DNA of 64,000 nucleotides from Flavobacterium sp. MDT1-60 (GCF_014844035.1 NZ_CP062159.1:3100001-3164000), one strand, 5' to 3'. Positions 54,543 to 64,000 are shown, counted from the first letter of the stretch. The notes: generated by a model from the sequence alone, not told the origin. Numbers and translations: made by a program.

Positions 54543-57500
54543 ATGAAAAATATAAAAATAAAAGCAGCTTTTTTTAACCTTCTGGGTTTATTATTGCTTG
54601 CCAGCTGTTCGACTAAAGAATCAGATGAGAAGATCTTTTCTACTTTAGACCGTTCCGACACAGGAATTGATTTTAGCAATAATCTGAAAGAAAATGATTC
54701 ACTGAATTACTTTACTTACAATTATATTTATTTGGGTGGAGGAGTTGCTACAGGAGATATTAATAATGATGGTCTTGTAGATATCTATTTTACAGGAAAC
54801 CAGGTATCGAATAAATTGTACCTGAACAAAGGAAATCTAAAATTTGAAGATATTACAAAAAAAGCCGGTGTTGGCGGTGATTCGCGCTGGTATACCGGAG
54901 TCACGATGGCAGATGTAAACGGTGATGGTTTTCTGGATATTTATTGTAGTGTAGGAGGGAAATTCGGACCCAAAAACAACGAATTGTATATCAATAATCA
55001 TAACGGAACTTTTACAGAAAAAGCCAAAGAATATGGTATTGATGATATAGGAAACAGTGTTCAGGGAACTTTTTTTGATTACGATAAAGATGGTGATTTA
55101 GATTTATTTGTTGCCAATTATCCGCCTACGAAATTCAATTCGGCAACGGGTGATTATGTACAAATGATGCGCCATGTCAAAGACAATGAATCAGGACATT
55201 TATATCGAAATGACGGCAATCACTTTGCGAATGTAACGGAACAAGCCGGCGTAAAAAATTACGGATTATCATTAAGTGCCACAGTTGGTGATTTAAACAA
55301 TGACAGCTGGCCTGATATTTATGTTTCTAATGACTTCAACTCACCTGATTTTATGTACATCAACAATCAGGATGGTACTTTTAAGGAAGCGGTAAAAGAG
55401 GCGATGGCTCATAATTCTTTTTACGGAATGGGTGTGGATATTTCTGATTTTAACAACGATGGAAATTTAGATGTTTTTCAGGTAGATATGGATGCAAAAG
55501 ACAATCGTCGTAAAAAAGCAAACATGTCCAGTATGAATCCTAAACTTTTTTGGGATGTTGTCGACGCAGGCTTTAACTACCAATACATGCACAATTGCAT
55601 GCAGTTAAACACAGGAGTTAATGAAAACGGTATTCCACATTTTGGTAATGTATCCCGTATTACCGGAACTTCGTCTACGGATTGGAGCTGGGGACCTTTA
55701 TTCGCTGATTTTGATAATGACGGGAATAAAGATTTGTTTGTAACGAATGGAACCCGTAGAGAAATTAATAACAATGATTTCTTTCATAGTTTAGAAGCAC
55801 TCAACTTACAGCCAAAAGATTTGTTTAAGAAATCACAGGAAATTCCTTCGGAGAAAATTGACAATTTTATGTTTCAAAACAAAGGAAATTTAAATTTTGA
55901 ACAAGCCAATAAAAAATGGGGAATTGAATTTAAAGGTTTTTCAAATGGTGTCGCGTATTCCGATTTAGATAATGATGGCGATTTAGATTTGGTCGTAAAT
56001 AATATCGACGATTATGCTTCTGTTTTTGAGAATTCAAGTTCGAAACTTAATAATTACATCAAAGTAAATTTTAAAGGAAATACAAAAAATACTTTTGGAC
56101 TAGGAAATCGTGTTTATATAAAAACAAAAAAAGGAACTCAAATGCAAGAGCTTACTTTAACAAGAGGATTTCAGTCATCAGTAGCTCCTGAATTGCATTT
56201 TGGTGTGGGGAAAGACAAAACCATTGACGAGGTTAAAGTAGTCTGGACAAATGGCAAGGTGCAAAAATTAGCTAATGTAAAAGTGAACCAGACTTTAAGC
56301 TTTAAAGAACAGGATGCCAAAGAAGAAGTAGCAATAAAAACAACTCCTAAAACTCATTTGTTTGCAACTGAAAACGCAGTTTTTCCGGTTTTCAAACACG
56401 AAGAAAATAAATACGATGATTTTAAAGATCAGGTTTTACTACCTCATAAAATGTCGACTTTTGGCCCTGCCATTGCGGTAGGAGATCTAAATAAAGATGG
56501 TTTGGATGATTATTTCATTGGAGGTTCTGCCACCTTTTCAGGAAAAATATTTCTGCAGACTAAAAATGGTTTTGCAGAGAAAAATAGTCAGGCGCTTGAA
56601 GATGATAAAGCCAGTGAAGACACAGGAGCATTAATTTTTGATGCCGATAATGACGGTGATAATGACTTATATGTAGTGAGCGGCGGTTACGAATTTTTGG
56701 TTAATGACCCAAAATTACAAGACAGATTGTACATCAATAACGGAAAAGGCGAGTTTACCAAAGCTCCAAAAGGAGTGTTGCCAACAATGCTGACTAGTGG
56801 TTCAAAAGTATATCCTATTGATTATGATAAAGATGGAAAAAAAGATCTTTTGGTTTTAGGAAGACAAGTTCCGGGACAATATCCATCACCGGCAACAACT
56901 TATTTGTTGCATAATATAAGTTCGCCAACACAGCCGAAATTTGAAGTCTCTAAAAAATCGCCTAAAGAATTTACCAATTTAGGAATGGCAACAAGCGCCG
57001 TAATTACCGACTTTAATAATGATAAATTAGCCGATATTATTGTTGTTGGCGAATGGATGCCGATCCGTATTTTTCAAAATACCACATCTGGTTTCAAAGA
57101 AGTTACCAAAAATATGGGACTTAATGATGATACTACCGGTTGGTGGTGGAGCATTCAGCAAGGCGATTTTGACCATGATGGCGATATGGATTATATCGTA
57201 GGAAACAATGGTTTGAATTACAAATACAAAGCGACTCCCAATGAAACCTTTGATATTTATGTAAAAGATTTTGACAATAATAAACACAAAGACATTGTCT
57301 TAAGCTACTACAATGATGGTAAGCAATATCCGGTACGTGGCCGTGGTTGTTCGTCTCAGCAAATTCCAAACATCAAGAAAAAATTCAAAGACTATGAAAG
57401 TTTTTCAGAAGCTACCCTTGTTGATGTTTATACGGAGAAATCCCTTAAAGAAGCTTTACATTATAAGGTAAAATCATTCGCCAGTATTTATTTAGAAAAT

Positions 57501-57840
57501 AAAAATGGCAAGTTTATCATTCATGAACTGCCAGTTGAAGCACAGCTTAGCTGCATCAATCAAATAATGGTAGATGATTATGATAAAGATGGTAAACTTG
57601 ATGTTTTAGTAACCGGTAATATGTACAATTCTGAAGTAGAAACCCCTCGAAACGATGCCGGTCACGGATTGCTATTAAAAGGAGATGGAAAAGGAAAGTT
57701 CAAATCAATCGCAGCAATTGATAGCGGATTTTTTTACTCCGGGCGATGTAAAAAACATGGAAAAAATTCAGGTAAAAGGGAAAACCTATCTGTTGGTCAC
57801 AAAAAATAATTCGTTTTTACAAAGCGTGAGAATTAATTAA
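54543..57840 (+). CDS. Double seven-bladed FG-GAP propeller lipoprotein with internal UnbV domain (C-terminal frameshift in a T7 run)
   Basis: A lipobox (LLASC) follows the signal. Seven calcium loops (DINNDGLVDI, DVNGDGFLDI, DYDKDGDLDL, DLNNDSWPDI, DFNNDGNLDV, DFDNDGNKDL, DLDNDGDLDL) are followed by a UnbV domain (~515-600). Seven more loops follow (DLNKDGLDDY, DADNDGDNDL, DYDKDGKKDL, DFNNDKLADI, DFDHDGDMDY, DFDNNKHKDI, DYDKDGKLDV). The open frame stops at 57809 with an unlikely basic tail. Removing one T from 57729-57735 gives FFTPGDVKNMEKIQVKGKTY and then LLVTKNN to SVRIN with a stop at 57838-57840, ~1098 residues. It begins 28 bp after the previous gene. Function unknown; Ca2+-dependent ligand binding at the surface is likely. 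Confidence 0.9.
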
Positions 57841-57862
57841 ACTCTTTGTTTGAAGTCTTTGC

Positions 57863-57895
57863 AGTATGTCTTTGCCTAATAGGCTAAGACATACT
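57863..57895 (+). other. Intercistronic hairpin
   Basis: AGTATGTCTT-t-GCC (57863-57876) pairs with GGC-t-AAGACATACT (57882-57895) around TAATA, with one T-T mismatch. There is no T tract. It lies between the double-propeller and barrel genes and may be an RNA processing or stabilising element. Confidence 0.6.
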
Positions 57896-57924
57896 CAAAT
57901 AACAATTAATCAAAAATATTAAAA

Positions 57925-58836
57925 ATGAAAAAATTATACTTGTGCTTTCTCTTCATAATTCCAGTTTGGATGAATGCACAAACCGATATCGATGCGCTTA
58001 TGATGAGTAAAAATAATTTCTGCTTCGGAGTGGTATATCAATATAGTAGCTGGAATAAGTATTGGGAAGGAACTTTTAATAGAGAAAATCTTAATCTGGG
58101 AACAGTATCTGCACAAGGCGCTGCGCTTATGTGTAATTATGGTATCACCAACAAACTGAATTTTATTTTCAGTGTTCCATATATTGAAACCAAAGCTAGT
58201 GCAGGAACTATGAAAGGCCAAAAAGGCATGCAGGATTTAGCATTAACATTGAAATATATGCCAATTAAAAAAACCGTTGGTACAGTTACTTATTCCTTAT
58301 TTGCTTTAGGAAGTTATTCACTGCCTACCTCAGACTATGTCGCTGACTATTTGCCATTAAGCCTCGGTCTGCGCAGTAAGACTGCAACGTTGCGACTAAT
58401 GGGAGATGTGCAGTATCGCACTTTCTTTACTACTTTGTCTGCTGCTTATATGAAAAGAGGGAATATCACAATTGATCGAAATACCTATCTGGATAATGAA
58501 ATTCATTATACCAATGAAGTAAATATGCCAGATGTTATAAATATTAATTTAAGAGTAGGGTACCGTTCCTCTAGATTAATTGCAGAAGCTGTGATTGACA
58601 ATTCTGTTACACAATCCGGAGGTTTTGATATTACAAAAAACAACATGCCTTTCCCAAGCAATACGATGAATGCTTTTAAATTGGGCCTGAATGGAAAATA
58701 TACTCTAAAAAAACTTCCTGAATTAGCCATTGTGGGTGGTTATAATGTAGTAACGGAAGGTAGAAATGTAGGAGAAGCAACTTCCGTATATGGAGGCGTG
58801 TTTTACCTGATTAATTTTAAAAATAAAAACAAGTAA
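57925..58836 (+). CDS. Outer-membrane beta-barrel protein of unknown function
   Basis: 303 residues with a signal peptide (VWMNAQT). A regular pattern of amphipathic strands (FCFGVVYQYSSWNKYW, GITNKLNFIFSVPYIETKAS, LALTLKYMPIKKTVG, NINLRVGYRSSRLIAEAV, FKLGLNGKYTL) ends in SVYGGVFYLINFKNK. This resembles transporter-like outer-membrane barrels often annotated next to degradative enzymes. It ends one base before the start of the second haloperoxidase, so the two are translationally linked. It may pass substrate or product across the outer membrane for this block (inference). Confidence 0.78.
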   Translation: MKKLYLCFLFIIPVWMNAQTDIDALMMSKNNFCFGVVYQYSSWNKYWEGTFNRENLNLGTVSAQGAALMCNYGITNKLNFIFSVPYIETKASAGTMKGQKGMQDLALTLKYMPIKKTVGTVTYSLFALGSYSLPTSDYVADYLPLSLGLRSKTATLRLMGDVQYRTFFTTLSAAYMKRGNITIDRNTYLDNEIHYTNEVNMPDVININLRVGYRSSRLIAEAVIDNSVTQSGGFDITKNNMPFPSNTMNAFKLGLNGKYTLKKLPELAIVGGYNVVTEGRNVGEATSVYGGVFYLINFKNKNK

Positions 58837-58837
58837 G

Positions 58838-60397
58838 ATGAAAAATAATATTCAAAAAATTGTCTTTAAAAGTCTTTTACTTCTGTTAGCTGGACTAGTG
58901 TATTCCTGTGATGATGATATTTCACAGCGAAATGAGCAGTTTCCACAATTGAACCCTAAAAATACAGATGCTGAAGCTGGTACCTGGAAACCTTATCTTT
59001 TAACTGCACCGGATGAATTTTCAATAGATGTACCAGTTGCAACAAGTACACCTGCTTATACAAGAGAAATTAACGAAATAAAGAGTTTTCAGGTTAGTAT
59101 TACTGCTGAACAAAAAAGCATAATAAAATATTGGAGCGCTGGCAGCGTACTCCGCTGGAATGAAATTATGAGAACCTTGGTAGCAAGGCATAATCGCCCA
59201 CCGTACCAAAATGACGATGGAACTTATCCGGCTCCTTCGGCTGCAAATCCATTTGCATATCCTCAATTTCCATTCTCCAATCCCCCTTATGCGGCCAGAG
59301 CTTATGCATATGTGAGTGCTGCTCAATACGATGCACTGATTGCTGCCTGGCATTATAAAAAGCTGTACAACAGGTCAGCACCCTACATTGTTGATCCAAG
59401 TCTGCAAGTATTAATCCCTAAAAGTACTTTGCCATCCTATCCTTCAGAAGATGCTGTCTTGGCGGGAGTTACTGTTGAGCTTTTAAAATTATTATTTCCA
59501 ACGGAAATCGCTTACATAAATGCAAAAGCTGAAGAAGAAAAATTATACCGTATTATCAGCGGTGCTAATGTTCGCTCAGATGTTGATGCCGGAATCAGTT
59601 TGGGTAGAAAAGTTGCCGCAAAATTTATAACTCGCGCTTCGACTGATGGGGCGGGAGTTGCTGGTGGCACACCGGCAATCTGGGCAGCATTAGAATCTCA
59701 AACTGCAGCAACAGGCGAAGTTCCCTGGAAGTCATTAGAAATACCAGCCAGACCTCCAATGTTGCCATTATTCGGAAAAGTAAAGTCATTTTTGATGACA
59801 GAAGCAGATGTTGTAGCAAATCGCCCGCCTGCACCTCCTTCAACAAAATCTGATGCTTTTGCAAAAGAATTAGCCGAGATTAAAAAATACAGTCAGGATA
59901 ATTCTCGTGAACACCTGGAGATTGTCAGTTTTTGGGCTGATGGTGTAGATACATATACGCCTCCCGGGCATTGGAACGCCATTGCCTGTGAAGCTTTTGT
60001 GGAACAATCGTACAGCGAAATTCGCTGGGCAAGAAATTTGGCCTTATTAAATATCGCGATGATGGATGCTGCAATTAGTTGCTGGGATGCCAAATACACT
60101 TATTTCAATCCACGTCCGTGTCAAATGGATCCCTCTATTAAAACCACTACAGGAGTTCCTAATTTTCCAGCCTATGTTTCTGGTCATTCTACCTTCAGTG
60201 CCGCGGCCTGCGTTGTTTTGTCACATTTTATTCCAGCTAAAAAAACAGAATATGAAGCAATGGCGCTGGAAGCATCAAACTCAAGAATGTATGGCGCTAT
60301 CCATTACAGAAGTGATTGTGAAAAAGGATTAGAATTAGGTAAAAAAGTAGCTGCTTTTGCTGTTAACAGGGCAACAACTGACGGTGGTGAACAATAG
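58838..60397 (+). CDS. Vanadium-dependent haloperoxidase / PAP2-fold lipoprotein (intact copy)
   Basis: 519 residues. The N-terminus has a hydrophobic segment ending VYSC followed by acidic residues (DDDISQ), a probable lipoprotein. The three anion-site motifs are complete: K419-x6-R426-P427 (KYTYFNPRP), FPAYVSGHS with H450, and SRMYGAIHYRSD with the vanadate-liganding His of this family. Surrounding helices (EHLEIVSFWADGVDTYTPPGHWN) match the family. Reaction: halide oxidation with H2O2 if vanadate is bound, or phosphomonoester hydrolysis if it works as a PAP2 phosphatase. The sequence does not decide. It starts one base after the barrel gene stop and is the last gene of the block, closed by a terminator. 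Confidence 0.9.
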   Translation: MKNNIQKIVFKSLLLLLAGLVYSCDDDISQRNEQFPQLNPKNTDAEAGTWKPYLLTAPDEFSIDVPVATSTPAYTREINEIKSFQVSITAEQKSIIKYWSAGSVLRWNEIMRTLVARHNRPPYQNDDGTYPAPSAANPFAYPQFPFSNPPYAARAYAYVSAAQYDALIAAWHYKKLYNRSAPYIVDPSLQVLIPKSTLPSYPSEDAVLAGVTVELLKLLFPTEIAYINAKAEEEKLYRIISGANVRSDVDAGISLGRKVAAKFITRASTDGAGVAGGTPAIWAALESQTAATGEVPWKSLEIPARPPMLPLFGKVKSFLMTEADVVANRPPAPPSTKSDAFAKELAEIKKYSQDNSREHLEIVSFWADGVDTYTPPGHWNAIACEAFVEQSYSEIRWARNLALLNIAMMDAAISCWDAKYTYFNPRPCQMDPSIKTTTGVPNFPAYVSGHSTFSAAACVVLSHFIPAKKTEYEAMALEASNSRMYGAIHYRSDCEKGLELGKKVAAFAVNRATTDGGEQ

Positions 60398-60423
60398 CTA
60401 ATAAATAGTTTTATTGATGTTTT

Positions 60424-60456
60424 AACCTGGCATATCTCAAAATCTGCCAGGTTTTT
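60424..60456 (+). terminator. Rho-independent terminator after the haloperoxidase block
   Basis: AACCTGGCA (60424-60432), 12-nt loop, TGCCAGGTT (60445-60453) and T5. The remaining part of the 316-bp gap is AT-rich and holds only the promoter box listed next. Confidence 0.75.
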
Positions 60457-60618
60457 ATATTTATTGATCATTTGAAATTGCATGAAATTTTCAGGTATTA
60501 CTTTATGTTTAATGTAATTTTTATAAAGATTAGATCCTGATGTAATTTTTCATGCAAGTTTGCTTCATTTATGATAGAAATTGCTCGATTTGTAGGATTT
60601 CTATATTTCGTATTACTC

Positions 60619-60626
60619 TATTTTTG
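60619..60626 (+). promoter_or_regulatory. Candidate -7 box (TATTTTTG) for the second GH3 gene
   Basis: Exact TAnnTTTG match 87 bp before the GH3 start. The nearest upstream TTG is about 26 nt away, longer than usual. Confidence 0.3.
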
Positions 60627-60713
60627 AAAGCTTTTTAATGGAAATTATTTTTCATTTAACATTCAAAATCGAATTATTTAATTTAACCAAAAAGGTTTTC
60701 TAAAACATATAAA

Positions 60714-62879
60714 ATGAGATTACGATTTATAGCTGCGGCTTTGTTTTCAGTATTTTTTCAAAGTTCTTTTTCGCAAACTAATAATGCTACTGAAAAAAGA
60801 ATTCAGGAGTTAATTAAAAAAATGACCTTGAAGGAAAAAGTCGGCATGCTGCATGGAAACTCTAAATTTTATACGGAAGAAATAAAGCATCTCGGAATTC
60901 CGGAATGGGCTTTGTCAGATGGTCCGCACGGAGTCAGGGCAGAAATGAATCGTCATAACTGGAAATATACAGGACAAACAGATGATTCTTCGACCTGTTT
61001 TCCTCCCGGAACTGCCATGGCTGCAAGTTGGAATCTGGAACTCGCGAAACAGCGCGGTATTGTTTTGGGCGAAGAAGCCCGTTTTCGTAAAAAAGATGTT
61101 TTACTTGGACCGGGAATCAACATTATTCGTTCTCCGCTTTGCGGGCGAAACTTCGAATATTTGAGTGAAGATCCGTTTCTTATTTCACAGCTTTCTATCA
61201 ATTATATTAAGGCTTTACAAACCCAGGATGTTGCGGCTTGTGTGAAACATTTTGTAGCCAATAATCAGGAAGAAAATCGTTTTGTTGTAGATGTAACGAT
61301 GAGCGAACGCGCTTTGCGAGAAATTTATTTACCGGGTTTTAAAGCTTCAATTGTTGATGCCGGAGCATTGGGTGTTATGGGTGCTTATAATAAATTCAGA
61401 GGTTCCTATTGTACTGAAAATGATTATTTGGGACGTACACTTTTGCGAGATGAATTTAAATTTAAAGGCGTTTATATGTCTGATTGGGATGCTGTTCATA
61501 GTACTGAAAAAGCCGCTTTGGCTGGTTTGGACTTAGAAATGGGAACTGAAAAAGAAAATTATAACGACTGGTATTTCGCAGATCCTTTAATTAAAGCAGT
61601 AAAAGAAGGTCGTATCAAAGAAAGTGTTGTCGATGAAAAAGTGGCTAACATATTAAGAGTCATGATTAAAACGAAAGTTTTAGATCCTAAAACACGTATA
61701 AAAGGTTCTATAAATACAAAAGAACACCAACAAGCAGCTTATCGTTCTGCTGTAGAAGCAGTTGTTTTGCTGAAAAACGAAAAGCAAATTTTGCCGTTGA
61801 ATATGAGTACGATAAAATCAGTAGCCATTATTGGTGATAATGCAACCCGTACACATTGTGGTGGTGGATTTAGTTCAGAAATCAAAGCTTTGTATGAGGT
61901 AACACCGCTTCAGGCCATGACCACTAAATACGAAAAGTCGATGCGGATAAATTTTGCACAAGGTTATGAAAAGCAATCTCATGTTGTGGAAAGAAGCAGC
62001 GACGGACAATTAAATACGGATAAAGTAGATTGGAAATTAATCGAAGAAGCAGTGGCTCAGGCTAAAAAATCAGATGTGGCAATTGTTTTTGCAGGTTTAA
62101 ACCATGATTTCGATTCAGAATCATTTGACAGATTACACATGCGTTTACCGTACGGACAGGAAACTTTAATTCAGGAAGTAGCCAAAGCAAATCCGAAAAC
62201 CATTGTGGTAATTATTGCAGGCTCTCCGCTTGAACTGGCGGGTATTGAATCGCGTGTGCCTGCTGTAGTTTGGGGTTGGTATGGCGGAATGGAAGCGGGT
62301 AATGCTGTGGTTGATATATTAAGCGGTAAAGAATTTCCTTCCGGAAAGCTACCATTTACGATACCTGTTACTTTAAGCCAGTCTCCGGCACATGCTTTAG
62401 GAGCCTATCCGGGGCATGATTTGAAAGTAAATTATGAGGAAGATATTTTGGTAGGCTATCGCTGGTTTGACACCAAAGGAATTGAACCACAATATCCATT
62501 TGGTTACGGTTTGTCTTATACTTCTTTTGAAATCTCTAATGTTAGTTCTAACAAAAAAGCCTACGGTGTTAATGATGAAATCACAGTTAAATTCAATATC
62601 AAAAATACAGGAAAAACAGATGGAGCAGAAGTAGTTCAATTGTACGCTGGTCAAACGACTTCATCAGTTTTAAGACCTAAAAAAGAATTAAAAGCATTTG
62701 ATAAAATATTCCTGAAACCGGGAGAACAAAAAACAGTTGATTTAAAAGTGAAAGTAAAAGATTTGGCTTTTTACGACGAGAAGACTTCTGACTGGAAAAT
62801 TGAACCGGGTCAGTTTGTACTTTATACAGCGACATCAGCCGAGAATATTGTGAGTACACTTAATGTTACTATACAATAA
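60714..62879 (+). CDS. GH3 beta-glucosidase-like enzyme, secreted
   Basis: 721 residues with a signal peptide (QSSFSQ). The GH3 beta-glucosidase branch is shown by WALSDGPHGVRAE, LLGPGINIIRSPLCGRNFEYLSEDP (cited by its first part), CVKHFVANNQE and MSDWDAVH with D257 as nucleophile. The alpha/beta sandwich (~370-560) and a C-terminal FN3-like domain (LKPGEQKTVDLKVKVKDLAFYDE) complete it. It differs from the GH3 at 9.2 kb, which has the NWWNESLHG xylosidase-type pocket. Exo-beta-glucosidase activity is the likely role. It is transcribed alone, converging on a sugar symporter gene. Confidence 0.93.
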   Translation: MRLRFIAAALFSVFFQSSFSQTNNATEKRIQELIKKMTLKEKVGMLHGNSKFYTEEIKHLGIPEWALSDGPHGVRAEMNRHNWKYTGQTDDSSTCFPPGTAMAASWNLELAKQRGIVLGEEARFRKKDVLLGPGINIIRSPLCGRNFEYLSEDPFLISQLSINYIKALQTQDVAACVKHFVANNQEENRFVVDVTMSERALREIYLPGFKASIVDAGALGVMGAYNKFRGSYCTENDYLGRTLLRDEFKFKGVYMSDWDAVHSTEKAALAGLDLEMGTEKENYNDWYFADPLIKAVKEGRIKESVVDEKVANILRVMIKTKVLDPKTRIKGSINTKEHQQAAYRSAVEAVVLLKNEKQILPLNMSTIKSVAIIGDNATRTHCGGGFSSEIKALYEVTPLQAMTTKYEKSMRINFAQGYEKQSHVVERSSDGQLNTDKVDWKLIEEAVAQAKKSDVAIVFAGLNHDFDSESFDRLHMRLPYGQETLIQEVAKANPKTIVVIIAGSPLELAGIESRVPAVVWGWYGGMEAGNAVVDILSGKEFPSGKLPFTIPVTLSQSPAHALGAYPGHDLKVNYEEDILVGYRWFDTKGIEPQYPFGYGLSYTSFEISNVSSNKKAYGVNDEITVKFNIKNTGKTDGAEVVQLYAGQTTSSVLRPKKELKAFDKIFLKPGEQKTVDLKVKVKDLAFYDEKTSDWKIEPGQFVLYTATSAENIVSTLNVTIQ

Positions 62880-62900
62880 AGGGGGATTTATAGTTTTTTT

Positions 62901-62943
62901 ACAGTAATATAGTTCCCCTGTGAACTGTATTGCTGTTTTTTTT
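62901..62943. terminator. Terminator after the second GH3 gene
   Basis: ACAG-AATA-AGTTC arms (62901-62915) pair with GAACT-TATT-CTGT (62921-62935) with three mismatched positions, followed by a long T run. Confidence 0.7.
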
Positions 62944-63010
62944 GAATGTTATCGGAAAACATTAAGAATATATTCACTAATTATTTTTTACCTGCTTTGT
63001 GGTAATTTTT

Positions 63011-63291
63011 TTTTAACACAGAGATACACAGAGATTTTACGCAGAGCTGCACGGAGAAAATTAAAATTTGCGCTTTTGTGACTTTGCGAGATTAAATAAA
63101 ACCTTTGTGGATCTCTGCGAAACCTTTGTGTATCTCTGTGGTATTCATTTAAATAGCTTTATCAAAAAGGTCACAAAGGAGGTACGCAAAGTTTTATTCA
63201 CAAAGCTTTGCGAACTTAATAAAGCTAATTAAAAACATACTGAAAAAAAATGCTTTGCGTTAAATTTAATCGCAAGGTACGCAAAGCTATA
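63011..63291. repeat. Mosaic of CACAGAGA / CGCAAAG word inverted repeats
   Basis: CACAGAGATACACAGAG (63017-63033) is nearly complementary (15 of 17) to 63124-63140. GCTTTGCGT and ACGCAAAGC arms follow at about 63250-63290. It fills most of the convergent 414-bp gap between the GH3 and symporter genes. It has no coding potential and resembles dispersed intergenic repeats common in flavobacterial genomes. Confidence 0.6.
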
Positions 63292-63293
63292 TA

Positions 63294-64000
63294 TCAAAAA
63301 GGGCTAATTTCTCTTCTTTCCCTTAGGTCTTTTTCAATCCCAATTTCCATATTTCTGTCGATTACATAAAAGCACAACAGAATGGCGCTTATAATGAATA
63401 TAAAGCCAGGATAGATGCTTACGCACAATTTAATTCCTTCTACTGCTGCCGGTACCTGATTGACCTCTTCGGCTACATAACCATATTTAGATAAAAAAGC
63501 CGCACCCAGGGCACCGCCAATACTGATCCCTATTTTTAACCCGAAAATCATAGCCGAAAAAACGGTAGCAGTCGCTCTTCGATTGTTTTTCCATTCGCTA
63601 TAATCGGCCACATCAGCAATCATGGCCCACAATAGAGGAATTGTTACTCCATATATAAATCCATGTGCTAATTGAGTTAGAAAAACCATTGTAATAGCGG
63701 TTCTGCTGTAGAAATTGAAAAGCAATAAGCTTATGGCTGATAAAAAAATAAAACTGATGTAAATATTTCTTTTTCCAAAAGAATCTGCGAGTGATTTCGA
63801 AAACAAAATGCCAAAAATCATAAAAAGAATTCCCCCGGCATTAAAAAGACTAAATGCAGAAGTGGGAGCATCTTTTGGCCATTGAAAATCGACTAAACCC
63901 ATTGCTATTAATGAATTATTCAGATTATGAATAAATGCCGTAAAACCAATATCATTCAAAAATACAGTTTGTGCTACAGGATCTAAATAGTATTTAAAAT
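63294..64000 (-). CDS. GPH-family sugar:cation symporter (MFS), N-terminal part cut off by window
   Basis: The frame is open from the right edge of the window (FKYYLDPVAQTVFLNDIGF at the visible start), so the TTG near 63959 is not the true start. The visible ~235 residues are the C-terminal half of a 12-helix transporter, with GGILFMIFGILFSKSLADSFGKRNIY, the GPH-type segment IPLLWAMIADVADYSEWKNNRRATA (cited by its core WAMIADVADYSEW), and FGLKIGISIGGAL. GPH symporters (MelB/XynB type) import disaccharides, pentosides or hexuronides with Na+ or H+. It probably serves products of the neighbouring GH3 or GH43 enzymes. Confidence 0.85.
   Translation of the reverse strand, partial: FKYYLDPVAQTVFLNDIGFTAFIHNLNNSLIAMGLVDFQWPKDAPTSAFSLFNAGGILFMIFGILFSKSLADSFGKRNIYISFIFLSAISLLLFNFYSRTAITMVFLTQLAHGFIYGVTIPLLWAMIADVADYSEWKNNRRATATVFSAMIFGLKIGISIGGALGAAFLSKYGYVAEEVNQVPAAVEGIKLCVSIYPGFIFIISAILLCFYVIDRNMEIGIEKDLRERREISPF

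Overview
The window looks like a chromosomal segment of a Flavobacterium-type bacterium (Bacteroidota, Flavobacteriaceae). The DNA is AT-rich. It carries two SusC/SusD pairs, a hybrid two-component regulator, a type IX secretion (T9SS) cargo with SprB repeats, and candidate promoters of the Bacteroidota type (TAnnTTTG -7 box). I saw no rRNA, tRNA, CRISPR array, insertion sequence or integrase. All confident genes are metabolic or surface genes.

Layout. (1) 1-20.4 kb is an N-glycan/glycoprotein utilisation locus. It holds a SusC (5' end cut off by the window) and SusD, then on the minus strand an M28 peptidase, a GH29 fucosidase and a PNGase F-like amidase. On the plus strand follow GH3 and GH92 enzymes, then fucP - UxaA-type dehydratase - SDR - FAH hydrolase, which fits the non-phosphorylated L-fucose route to pyruvate and lactate, and a GH20 hexosaminidase. 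PNGase would release the glycan, exo-glycosidases trim it, and the fucose is imported and oxidised. (2) 20.5-30.3 kb is a minus-strand four-gene block: a phage tail-collar (microcystin-dependent) protein, a periplasmic-binding-protein-like protein without an export signal, a 2379-residue T9SS protein with 20 SprB repeats, and an outer-membrane barrel. (3) 30.8-33.4 kb holds a GH89 alpha-N-acetylglucosaminidase and a small unknown protein. (4) 33.8-44.7 kb is a plant-polysaccharide block: GH43, a three-esterase protein, GH97 and an HTCS regulator. (5) 45.4-60.4 kb is a SusC/SusD-led block with no glycosidase. It encodes an unknown protein, two vanadium-haloperoxidase/PAP2-fold enzymes, two FG-GAP/UnbV beta-propeller lipoproteins and an outer-membrane barrel. 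(6) 60.7-64 kb holds a second GH3 and, convergent to it, a GPH-type sugar:cation symporter cut off by the window edge.

Four genes (UxaA-type dehydratase, first haloperoxidase, both UnbV proteins) are interrupted by a one-base excess in a homopolymer run (A9, T8, T6, T7). In each case removing one base restores a family-consistent C-terminus. I annotate them as single frameshifted genes. Sequencing or assembly error is the simplest cause, and real inactivation or slippage is the alternative.

The two best candidates for undescribed biology are the SusCD-haloperoxidase-propeller block (45.4-60.4 kb) and the tail-collar/binding-protein/giant-adhesin block (20.5-30.3 kb), which has a hairpin terminator between its first and second genes. 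All functions are inferred from sequence alone.
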